64,000 nucleotides of DNA from Subtercola endophyticus (lineage in GTDB: Bacteria > Actinomycetota > Actinomycetes > Actinomycetales > Microbacteriaceae), in contig NZ_CP087997.1 in NCBI RefSeq assembly GCF_021044565.1, forward strand, positions 3,720,001 through 3,784,000, read 5' to 3'. Below the pieces are notes generated by a model. It saw nothing but the letters and a program-made list of their open reading frames with translations. It was not told the origin of the DNA and searched no databases. Numbering within the stretch: the stretch's first letter is position 1; the number at the start of each line of letters is the position of its first letter. Of this stretch, positions 1-7,162 are shown piece after piece. The position numbers and the translations under genes are program-made.

Positions 1-50
1 ACCGCAGCTGCGGCCGATGCGCGCAGGAGGGGTGTGCGGGTGGTGCGCAT
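1..50 (-). CDS. N-terminus of an exported protein (partial)
   Basis: An ATG at 50-48 reads leftward off the window. A good ribosome binding site (AAAGGAG, complement of 58-64) lies 7 bases upstream. The 16 visible codons give MRTTRTPLLRASAAAA, a basic start followed by an Ala-rich stretch, as at the beginning of a signal peptide. The product cannot be identified. The call rests on the Shine-Dalgarno spacing and the signal-like residues. Confidence 0.5.
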   Translation of the reverse strand, partial: MRTTRTPLLRASAAAA

Positions 51-160
51 GGTGGGGCTCCTTTGGGTGGGGGTGGTCTCGGTGGTGGTAGTAGTGGCGA
101 CGGTGGTGGGCAAGGAGTCGAGCGGTTCGCGCCGCGGTGTCGCGTGCTGATGCGGATGTG

Positions 161-805
161 TCAGAGGCGGTCGATAATCGTCGTCGCCGAGGCGCTTCGC
201 GAGCCGTCGTGATCGATCAGAAATCTGTCGCGGGTCGTCGTATAGAAGCTGGCGCCGAAGCGCGCGACCGGAAAGTACTGTGACAGGTTCACTCGCCAGA
301 GGTCGGTATCGATCAGGTCGTCTCTCGTGTGCAGCGAAACGATTCGGCCGATGAAGATTTCGCGGCTGGTCGTTTCGATTTTCTCGTGCAGCACACACTC
401 GAATGCGACCGGAGCCGACTGGATGGTGGGAGCGGAGACGACACGTGAGGCGATGGTGCCGAGGCCGACGGCATCGAGTTCGCTCGTTCCGTGCGGCATG
501 GTCTCGCTGCACCGGTCCGCGGTGTGGGCGAGGGCCTCGTCGACCATGTGCACGACGAACTCGTTTGTGAGGTCGATGTTCTGCGCGGTGTCTTTCTGAC
601 CGCCTCCTGCGGTTCTGTTGAGACTGATGAGCAGCAACGGGGGTTCTTCGCCGAGCATGCAGAACATGCTGAACGGGGCGGCGTTGACGACCAGGTCGGC
701 GTCGACGGTGGTGACGAAGGCGATCGGACGCGGCACGATGAGGCTGGCCATCAGCTTGTATCGTTCGTACTCGCCGATCTTGTCGAAGTCGATGTCCATG
801 GTCAT
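161..805 (-). CDS. Flavin reductase-like domain protein (FMN-binding split barrel)
   Basis: A 214-residue protein of the flavin reductase / DIM6-NTAB family, which binds FMN and often reduces flavin for a partner oxygenase. The family pattern is visible: YKLMASLIVPRPIAFVTT near residue 17, then NAAPFSMF, then an EFVVHMV strand. The start at 805 is chosen because its ATG overlaps the TGA of the upstream DUF1989 gene (ATGA), implying translational coupling; an in-frame start 24 bases upstream is possible. Partner and substrate are unknown. Co-transcription with the DUF1989 gene suggests a shared small catabolic task controlled by the divergent GntR regulator. Confidence 0.8.
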   Translation of the reverse strand: MTMDIDFDKIGEYERYKLMASLIVPRPIAFVTTVDADLVVNAAPFSMFCMLGEEPPLLLISLNRTAGGGQKDTAQNIDLTNEFVVHMVDEALAHTADRCSETMPHGTSELDAVGLGTIASRVVSAPTIQSAPVAFECVLHEKIETTSREIFIGRIVSLHTRDDLIDTDLWRVNLSQYFPVARFGASFYTTTRDRFLIDHDGSRSASATTIIDRL

Positions 806-1923
806 GCCGAGTGTGCCGTGGCCCACCATGCGAAGACGACGTCGCGAAGCGCATCGCCCGCAGTGAGGTAGAGGTCGCGGCGCCAGAGCGTGTCGAGTCT
901 GCGGTGCGTTTCTTCGTCGAGAATGACTTGCAGCTCGTCGTAGACGATGGGGTCGTTCGTGAATGCCGGCACGTATGACTCGTCGCGGGCCAGTTCGCGG
1001 TCGAGACGGATGTTCGGCTGCCTGAATTGTGCCGGAGTGCGCTGGGTGTCATAGGCCAGGAGTTCGGGTACGGCATCCAGATCGGCGCTCGAGGCCTGAA
1101 ATCGCTGGATCTTCAGGGGTTTGATCGCGAAGTTGCTCGTCTTCATCACGTCGGCACCGCAGACATTCGGTACGGCCAGCACATCCATGACGGCGAGGAG
1201 CTCGACGTAGTCGCCGGCGACCGATGCCTGGCGGCCGATGCGGGGCAGGCCGTCGACGACTTCAGTGCTCATGAAGAAGTTGAAGGAGTCGTGCACGTCG
1301 TCGGGCGTGAGGCCGTATTCTCGCTGCGCTTCGGCCTGGATGTCTGCGCAGTTTGTGTGGGCTGCGTAGCCGTACACCGTCTCATAGAGGTTCGCGCTGC
1401 AGCGAGGAAACACGACATCGTTGCAGTGCGCCGTGTCGGTGAGCAGGTACATCATTGCGCGTTCGCGCGGGGGAGACGACCACAGGAAATCGCCGGCACC
1501 TGGATTGATGCCGTGCAGAGTGCGTGTGCGGCCGGTGTGGAAGAACTCGCGATAGTCGTGCAGATTGAAGCAGTTGAAATCTACGCACTGCGCCCCGGCG
1601 ATCTGCTCGATGCGCAGCACCTCGCCGGCGGCGACCTCGATCGCCTTGCCCGTTCCCGGTCGCAACACGAACTCGTCGAGCAGCAATCGGGTCGATCGCT
1701 CGGTCGCAGAAAGCCGGCTTCGCCACTCGAATGGGCGACCCGACACCGAGGGCACGGTCAGCGTGCTGAACTCGCCCGAGGAGGTCTCTGCGACGGCGCG
1801 TCGCACCAGCAGGTCGATGGAGGGGGCTTCGCCTACGGCGACCGAGCGCGTCAGCAATGCTCGTTGCTGCTGATTCAGCGAGACGGTAACGGTGGGAGAA
1901 GTGGATTGAAGCGCAGAGTGCAT
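802..1923 (-). CDS. DUF1989 (urea carboxylase-associated family) protein
   Basis: A 373-residue protein. The central DUF1989 signature is clear: GAQCVDFNCFNLHDYREFF around residue 113 and CNDVVFPRCSANLYE about 60 residues later, with conserved Cys and His that could bind metal. Members often sit beside urea carboxylase or aminomethyltransferase-like genes, but no such gene is here and the activity is unknown. ATG 1923 is used; GTG 1938 in the same frame would add five residues. Neither has a clear Shine-Dalgarno site. It is the first gene of a two-gene operon and faces a GntR gene across a palindrome. Confidence 0.75.
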   Translation of the reverse strand: MHSALQSTSPTVTVSLNQQQRALLTRSVAVGEAPSIDLLVRRAVAETSSGEFSTLTVPSVSGRPFEWRSRLSATERSTRLLLDEFVLRPGTGKAIEVAAGEVLRIEQIAGAQCVDFNCFNLHDYREFFHTGRTRTLHGINPGAGDFLWSSPPRERAMMYLLTDTAHCNDVVFPRCSANLYETVYGYAAHTNCADIQAEAQREYGLTPDDVHDSFNFFMSTEVVDGLPRIGRQASVAGDYVELLAVMDVLAVPNVCGADVMKTSNFAIKPLKIQRFQASSADLDAVPELLAYDTQRTPAQFRQPNIRLDRELARDESYVPAFTNDPIVYDELQVILDEETHRRLDTLWRRDLYLTAGDALRDVVFAWWATAHSA

Positions 1924-1946
1924 GGTTTCAGTATGCACTATCGACG

Positions 1947-1964
1947 GTTTCGGTATACGTAAAC
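1947..1964. promoter_or_regulatory. Palindromic operator candidate in the DUF1989/gntR divergent region
   Basis: The 18 bases read GTTT-cg-GTATAC-gt-AAAC, symmetric in both the outer GTTT/AAAC and the inner GTATAC. The element lies 24 bases upstream of the DUF1989 start and 68 bases upstream of the GntR start. GTATAC-centred palindromes are typical FadR/FCD GntR operators, so the adjacent regulator is the likely binder (inference). Confidence 0.55.
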
Positions 1965-2031
1965 ACCATGTTTCGCATACGTTACGAACAGAATTCGTCG
2001 ACGAAAGTCGCTGCGTCGGTAGACTGGTCGG

Positions 2032-2772
2032 GTGCCCTCAGCCTTCTCCGCAGACCACGACGCCAGCCGTGCATCCGATTCGACGCTGCGATCGCGCCGA
2101 AGTGCCTCTGCTTACTCCGCGCTGCGCGAGGCCATCATGGAGAACGCACTGAAGCCGGGTATGAAACTGCCCGAAGAAGACCTGGGAACGCACTTCGGCG
2201 TCAGCCGAACACTCATTCGCGCGGCGCTCGCCCAGCTATCCCTCGAAGGCCTCGTCGACATCGGCAAGACCAAATCGGCGACCGTCGCGCAACCGACGAA
2301 GGCTGACGCGCTCGAGGCCTTCGAGGTGCGGCGTGCGCTCGAACGCGAGGTGTGCCGGTTGGTCGCGAATCGCTGGAACGCGGAGATGGGCGAGACTCTC
2401 GCAGCCCATCTCGCTGCAGAGAAGGCTGCATCAGACGAGCACAATCACAAGGTGTCGATCAGGCTCGGCGCGGAGTTTCACATTCTGCTCGCCGACATGG
2501 CCGGCAATGCTCTGCTGCGCCGGTACCTCTTCGAAGTCGTCGGGCGAACGACCCTCATCCTCGCCGTCTACGGCCAGGCTCACCCACAGCAAGACAGCCT
2601 CGACGAACACATTCTGCTGGTCGAAGCCCTCGGCCGAGGCGATTCGGCCGCGGCCGAGGCGATCGTCGACGCGCACATCCAATCGGTCGAAGACCGTGCT
2701 CTCGGCGGAGCCGACTCCGACGAGTCCCCGCAACTCGCCGAAATTCTCAGCCGGTACTCGAGACCGAGCTAG
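2032..2772 (+). CDS. GntR-family regulator, FCD (FadR) subgroup
   Basis: A 246-residue regulator. A winged helix (about residues 28-95, LPEEDLGTHFGVSRTLIRAALAQLSLEGLV) is followed by an all-helical FCD ligand domain containing FEVRRALEREVCRLVA and later His residues of the metal/ligand pocket. GTG 2032 is the only start that gives a full HTH plus a short basic N-terminal tail; no Shine-Dalgarno site is visible, so translation may be leaderless. It is divergent from the DUF1989/flavin-reductase operon and presumably represses it. The effector is unknown. Confidence 0.85.
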   Translation: MPSAFSADHDASRASDSTLRSRRSASAYSALREAIMENALKPGMKLPEEDLGTHFGVSRTLIRAALAQLSLEGLVDIGKTKSATVAQPTKADALEAFEVRRALEREVCRLVANRWNAEMGETLAAHLAAEKAASDEHNHKVSIRLGAEFHILLADMAGNALLRRYLFEVVGRTTLILAVYGQAHPQQDSLDEHILLVEALGRGDSAAAEAIVDAHIQSVEDRALGGADSDESPQLAEILSRYSRPS

Positions 2773-2884
2773 GCGCACTCATGCGACTGTTCCGGGTGCG
2801 CAGAGATCGGATGTAAGCCCGTCTGTTGACTCCATCGCGCGGTTTCGGCGGCTGGGCCGAGACAGCGCGGAATAAGATGCGCTC

Positions 2885-3559
2885 ATGGCAGTGACAGACG
2901 AAGCGATCGCCCGCATTCGTGAGATGGTCGTGCAGGGCGAGCTGCGGCCCGGCGATCGGCTGCCGCCGGAGAAAGAACTGAGCGAGCGGCTGGGGCTCTC
3001 GCGCAACTCGTTGCGCGAAGCTGTGAAGGCCCTCGAACTCATTCGGGTACTCGACGTGCGGCGCGGCGACGGCACCTATGTCACCAGTCTCGAGCCCGGG
3101 CTGTTGCTCGAGGCAGTGCAATTCGTCGTCGACCTGCATCAAGACCAGTCGGTGCTCGAGCTTTTCGAGGTTCGCCGAATTCTCGAGACCTCGGCGGCGG
3201 CGCTCGCCGCGCAGCGCATGACCGTCGAGAACATCGAGCACCTGCGGGCGTCGGTTTCGGAGGCCGCTGGGTTCGACAAGGTCAACGACCTCGTGGCGCA
3301 CGATCTCGATTTTCATCGACGCATCGCGGAGGCCAGCGGCAACACGTACCTCTCCACCCTGCTCGAGGCGCTGAGCAGCAAGACCGTTCGAGCCCGCCTC
3401 TGGCGCGGAATCACCGAAGAGAACGCTGCCAGCCGCACTCTGTCGGAACATGAAGGCATCGTGCGTGCGATCCACGCGCGAGACACCGAACTCGCTCGCG
3501 CATTGACCACCGCGCACATTGCCGGCATCGAGGGGTGGATCCGGCGCTCACTCGGCTGA
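2885..3559 (+). CDS. GntR-family regulator, FadR subgroup (fucose locus, left paralogue)
   Basis: A 224-residue regulator with an N-terminal winged helix (PPEKELSERLGLSRNSLREAVKAL) ending in GDGTYVTSLEPG, then an FCD domain with FEVRRILE and DLDFHRRIAEASGN. It closely resembles the second FadR regulator of this locus at 12971-13684, which carries GDGTYVTSLDPG at the same place. It lies 86 bases upstream of the FAH hydrolase and SDR genes on the same strand and probably controls these last steps of L-fucose breakdown. The ligand is likely a fucose-pathway intermediate (inference). Confidence 0.85.
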   Translation: MAVTDEAIARIREMVVQGELRPGDRLPPEKELSERLGLSRNSLREAVKALELIRVLDVRRGDGTYVTSLEPGLLLEAVQFVVDLHQDQSVLELFEVRRILETSAAALAAQRMTVENIEHLRASVSEAAGFDKVNDLVAHDLDFHRRIAEASGNTYLSTLLEALSSKTVRARLWRGITEENAASRTLSEHEGIVRAIHARDTELARALTTAHIAGIEGWIRRSLG

Positions 3560-3573
3560 GCGATCTCGACCGA

Positions 3574-3603
3574 TTGGTATCTCGTGCAGCCTAAACATAG
3601 GAT
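3574..3603 (+). promoter_or_regulatory. Possible promoter of the FAH-SDR operon
   Basis: TTGGTA at 3574-3579 and TAGGAT at 3598-3603 are separated by 18 bases, 42 bases before the FAH start. Each box matches only four or so consensus positions, so this is a weak call. Confidence 0.3.
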
Positions 3604-3645
3604 GTCTTTCAGAACCTCAGAGCACAGCTCACCAGAAAGTCAGGT

Positions 3646-4554
3646 ATGAAACTTCTGCGACTCGGTCCTGTCGGCCACGAAATCCCCGTCGTCGTCGATG
3701 ACAACGGCGTTCCCTTCGTTCTCAGTTCGCTCACCGCCGATATCGACGGGGCGTTCCTCGCCCGCGGCGGCATCGACGAGGTGGCCCGAGCACTCGCTGC
3801 CGGCTCGCTCGAACGGCTCGGCGATCCGGCTGACGGCAGCGTGCTTCGCGTGGGCGCGCCGATCGCCCGGCCCTCCGCCGTGATCTGCATCGGAATGAAC
3901 TACGCCGCCCATGCGGCGGAGTCGGGCTCCCTGCCGCCGAAAGACCTCGTTATCTTCTTCAAACACCCGAATACCGTGGTCGGCCCGTTCGACACCGTGC
4001 TGATTCCGCCGGGCTCGACGAAGACCGACTGGGAGGTCGAACTCGCCGTCGTCATCGGCCGTCGTGCACGGTACCTCAGCAGTCCCGCCGAAGCGCTCGA
4101 CGTCATTGCCGGCTTCGCCGTCTCGAACGATGTCTCTGAGCGGGAGTACCAGATCGAGATCTCGGGTGGTCAGTGGAGCAAGGGCAAAAGCGCAGAGTCG
4201 TTCAACCCGCTCGGCCCATGGCTCGTGCCCGTCAGCGAGATCGGCGACGGTTCCGGCCTGCGCATCAGCTCGACCGTCAACGGCGAGCCGCGGCAGGATT
4301 CGTCGACCAGCGACCTCATCGTCGGGGTGGCCGAGATCGTCTACCAGCTCAGTCAGTTCATGGTGCTCGAGCCGGGTGATCTCATCAACACCGGCACGCC
4401 CGAGGGTGTCGCGCTCTCCGGCCGGTTCGACTACTTGGCGGCGGGCGACGTGTTCGAGTGCACGATCGAGAAGCTCGGCACGCAGCGCCAGCCCATCGCG
4501 CAGGGCCAGCCCATCGCGCAGGGCCAGCCCATCGTGCAGGGGAAGGCATCATGA
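3646..4554 (+). CDS. Fumarylacetoacetate hydrolase family protein; probable 2,4-diketo-3-deoxy-L-fuconate hydrolase
   Basis: A 302-residue FAH-fold enzyme. Metal ligands are E130 and E132 (TDWEVELAVVIG) and D162 (SNDVSERE), followed by GKSAESFNPLGPW and the C-terminal EPGDLINTGTPEGVALS. In non-phosphorylative L-fucose breakdown an enzyme of this family cleaves 2,4-diketo-3-deoxy-L-fuconate to pyruvate and L-lactate. The neighbouring SDR, dehydratase, lactonase and fucosidase support that role over a generic acylpyruvase. The last 20 residues are odd: three copies of an 18-base tandem repeat encode QPIAQG-type hexapeptides with no counterpart in the family core. The stop overlaps the SDR start (ATGA). 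Confidence 0.85.
   Translation: MKLLRLGPVGHEIPVVVDDNGVPFVLSSLTADIDGAFLARGGIDEVARALAAGSLERLGDPADGSVLRVGAPIARPSAVICIGMNYAAHAAESGSLPPKDLVIFFKHPNTVVGPFDTVLIPPGSTKTDWEVELAVVIGRRARYLSSPAEALDVIAGFAVSNDVSEREYQIEISGGQWSKGKSAESFNPLGPWLVPVSEIGDGSGLRISSTVNGEPRQDSSTSDLIVGVAEIVYQLSQFMVLEPGDLINTGTPEGVALSGRFDYLAAGDVFECTIEKLGTQRQPIAQGQPIAQGQPIVQGKAS
4489..4542 (+). repeat. 3 x 18-base tandem repeat in the 3' end of the FAH gene
   Basis: Units 4489-4506, 4507-4524 and 4525-4542. The first two are identical and the third differs at two positions. Each encodes the hexapeptide QPIAQG or QPIVQG. Unit length is a multiple of three, so copy-number change would keep both the frame and the overlap with the next gene. 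Confidence 0.9.
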
Positions 4555-5342
4555 GCGAAAGCACGCAATTCTCAACCGAATCCGCATCGGGCGGCGGCAG
4601 TTATCACGGGTTGATCGCTGCGGTCACGGGCGGGGCATCCGGTCTCGGCAAAGCCATCGCCGAAGAACTGCACCGCCGCGGGGCCCGAGTGTTCTGTCTC
4701 GACCTGAACGCCGACGCCGTCGAGGCGCCGCTCACGGGTGTGACGTGCAACATCGGAGAAAGGGCCAGCGTCGAGGCGGCTATCGCCGAGGTCGTCGCTG
4801 CGGCGGGCCAGCTCGACATCGTTATTGCGAACGCGGGCATCGGCGCCCAGGGCGACATCGAAGCCAACGACGACGACGAGTGGATGCGCGTGCTCAACAT
4901 CAACGTGATCGGATCAGCTCGAACCGTGCGTGCCGCCATGCCGCATCTTCGCCAGTCGAAGCACGGCGCCATCGTCTTCACCTCCTCGATCGCGGCGTGG
5001 GCCGGCCTGCCTCAACGGGCCCTCTATTCGGCGTCGAAAGGCGCGATCTCGGCCATGACCCTCGCCGTGGCTACCGACTGCCTGCCGCTCGGCATTCGGG
5101 TGAACGCCGTGGCGCCGGGCACCGCCGACACGCCCTGGGTGGGCCGCCTGCTCGATTCGGCGGCGAACCCCGAAGCCGAACGGGCCGCCCTCGAGAGCCG
5201 GCAGCCGACGGGTCGCCTGGTTCAGCCGAGCGAGGTCGCGGAGGCCGTGGCGTACCTCGCGTCGCCGACCTCCGCAAGCACCAACGGCGTCATTCTGGCC
5301 GTCGACGGCGGCATGTACTCGTTACGACCGCGCACAGCATAG
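4551..5342 (+). CDS. SDR oxidoreductase; probable 2-keto-3-deoxy-L-fuconate dehydrogenase
   Basis: A 263-residue classical short-chain dehydrogenase. It shows the cofactor motif TGGASGLG near residue 25, NAG (IANAGIG), the catalytic Ser in TSSIAAW, YSASKGA (Tyr-x3-Lys), and a C-terminal VDGGMY. ATG 4551 is used because it overlaps the FAH stop; an upstream in-frame start would read through the repeat of the preceding gene. In the fucose pathway the SDR oxidises 2-keto-3-deoxy-L-fuconate to the 2,4-diketo acid, the substrate of the FAH enzyme encoded just before it. NAD+ preference is inferred from family and not proven. Confidence 0.85.
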   Translation: MSESTQFSTESASGGGSYHGLIAAVTGGASGLGKAIAEELHRRGARVFCLDLNADAVEAPLTGVTCNIGERASVEAAIAEVVAAAGQLDIVIANAGIGAQGDIEANDDDEWMRVLNINVIGSARTVRAAMPHLRQSKHGAIVFTSSIAAWAGLPQRALYSASKGAISAMTLAVATDCLPLGIRVNAVAPGTADTPWVGRLLDSAANPEAERAALESRQPTGRLVQPSEVAEAVAYLASPTSASTNGVILAVDGGMYSLRPRTA

Positions 5343-5383
5343 GCGGGGTTCGGCGAGTTCGAAACAGCGCGGCGTCTCGTCGG

Positions 5384-7156
5384 TCAGGCAGACTGCACGT
5401 GATGCAGCCGGCGGTAGCGGCCATCGCGGCTCAGCAGTTCGGTGTGCGAACCGATTTCTGCGATGCGGCCGTTCTCCATCACGACGATTCGGTCGGCCGA
5501 GCGAATGGTCGACAGGCGATGCGCGACAACGAGGGTCGTTCTGTCTCTCATCAGTCGCTGCAGCGCGTCTTGAATTTTCACCTCTGATTCGGAGTCGAGC
5601 GCCGACGTCGCTTCGTCGAGAAGCAGCAGGCGCGGGTCTCGGATGAGTGCCCGGGCGATCGAGAGTCGTTGCCGCTGACCCCCGGAGAGCAGCGCTCCCC
5701 GCTCGCCGACGATCGTGTCTGCCCCTTTGGGCAGCGCGTCGACGAATTCGGCGGCATTCGCATTCACCAACGCATCGCGAACCCGTTGGGGCGATACATC
5801 CGGCAGACCATAGGTCACGTTGTCTAACACCGTTCCCTCGAACAGCACCGATTCTTGGGGCACGACAGAGACGAACCGGCGCACTGTTCGCAGATCGAGA
5901 GTCTCCATGTCGGCTCCGTCGAGGTAGACGTGGCCACGTGTCGGTCTTATGAATCCGAGAACCAGGTTGAGCATGGTCGACTTGCCCGACCCCGACGACC
6001 CTACGAGGGCGATGGTCTCGCCGGCCCGGATTTCCAGATCGATGTCGCGAAGTGCTGCGGTGCCCTCGTCGCCGTAGTGAAAGGTGACGCCGCGCAGCGA
6101 AACGTTTCCGTCGAACGATTCCACCTGAGCTTTTCCGTCGTTTTTCTCGAGGTCGGGGTCTTGCATCACCTCGGCTATCGATCGTGCGGATTCGGTTCCT
6201 CGCGCGATGACCGGCAGCACCATCAAGATGTTCGTCAATGACCCTGTCAGCAGAGCGAAATATGAGCTCAGCAAGACGACTTGGCCCGCAGTGATGGGCA
6301 CGGTCTTGCTGATCGCGAGCCACGCAGCGAGAACAAGACAGCCAAAACCCAGTGTCTGGAATGCGATCCACGAGAGCGCGGAGAACTTGCTATTGAGCAC
6401 GTCGAGTTTGAACCCGGCCCGCTGAACGCTCTCGGCGCTCGTGGCGACTCGGTCTCGCGCGACGCCCTCCAGCCCGTGCGCGCGGGTGATCGGCATCAGC
6501 GTCGCCATTTCGCTGACTCGCACAGAGAGGTGTTCGACTTCTTTTCGAAAATCTTCGTTGGTGCCGGCGCTTCGGCGTTGGAGTGTTCGCCGCAGCATCA
6601 GGGCGAGAGGGATGGTCAGCGCGTAGATCGGCAAGAATGCCGGCACGTTGATCGCTGTCATCACGAGAGCGCCGATGAGCACCGTCGTGGCCGAAAAGAT
6701 CGGTTGGTGGGCCTGCTGCAGCATGAGCTCGATGTTCTCGACGTCACGCACCACTTTGGTATGGATGATCGCCGAATTCGCCCGACTGTGAAACCCGATC
6801 GACAGCAGCTGCAGACGCCCCGTCAATTCGTTTCTCAAGTGTGACCCGACCCCGCGAACGGCGCCCATGAACAGGCGGGTGTAGCCGACATGACCGGGGT
6901 AGTTCTGAATCACCGCGACGACCCCGACGATCGTCCAGGCCACCAGCGACCGGGTCGGGCCGCCCGCGACGACGATGTCGATCACGCTCGCGGTGACGAC
7001 GGGCATGATCCAGACCGGCGAATCTTTCACGACGAAGACCAGCATCGACAGCAGAACCCGAGCCCGGTTCGGCTTCAGCAGTCGAACCACCGACATCATC
7101 GGGTGGTCGGGGTCGATCAGTTCGGCTTCTCGGGGCGACCCTTGTGCACGAGACAT
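5384..7156 (-). CDS. ABC transporter, fused permease and ATP-binding domains (exporter type)
   Basis: A 590-residue half-transporter. A six-helix membrane domain (about residues 30-330) precedes an ATPase with Walker A GSSGSGKST, signature LSGGQRQRL, Walker B LLLLDEATSALD and switch VAHRLS. It is the last gene of the leftward fucosidase-fuconolactonase-dehydratase-dehydrogenase operon, starting 6 bases after the GH95 stop, so it is almost certainly co-transcribed. One polypeptide carries both domains, so it should act as a homodimer. The substrate is unknown. The exporter fold argues against its being the sugar importer, whose permeases lie at 13.9-15.8 kb. Confidence 0.9.
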   Translation of the reverse strand: MSRAQGSPREAELIDPDHPMMSVVRLLKPNRARVLLSMLVFVVKDSPVWIMPVVTASVIDIVVAGGPTRSLVAWTIVGVVAVIQNYPGHVGYTRLFMGAVRGVGSHLRNELTGRLQLLSIGFHSRANSAIIHTKVVRDVENIELMLQQAHQPIFSATTVLIGALVMTAINVPAFLPIYALTIPLALMLRRTLQRRSAGTNEDFRKEVEHLSVRVSEMATLMPITRAHGLEGVARDRVATSAESVQRAGFKLDVLNSKFSALSWIAFQTLGFGCLVLAAWLAISKTVPITAGQVVLLSSYFALLTGSLTNILMVLPVIARGTESARSIAEVMQDPDLEKNDGKAQVESFDGNVSLRGVTFHYGDEGTAALRDIDLEIRAGETIALVGSSGSGKSTMLNLVLGFIRPTRGHVYLDGADMETLDLRTVRRFVSVVPQESVLFEGTVLDNVTYGLPDVSPQRVRDALVNANAAEFVDALPKGADTIVGERGALLSGGQRQRLSIARALIRDPRLLLLDEATSALDSESEVKIQDALQRLMRDRTTLVVAHRLSTIRSADRIVVMENGRIAEIGSHTELLSRDGRYRRLHHVQSA

Positions 7157-7162
7157 CGCTTC

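Noticed and set aside
1565..1962. Plus-strand open frames across the DUF1989 gene
   Set aside because: They are shadows of the minus-strand gene, which carries the family signature.
4064..5587. A 507-codon plus-strand frame overlapping the FAH and SDR genes
   Set aside because: Its translation is Arg/Ser-rich and repetitive, the signature of an out-of-frame read, and it runs through two well-supported genes into the convergent ABC gene.
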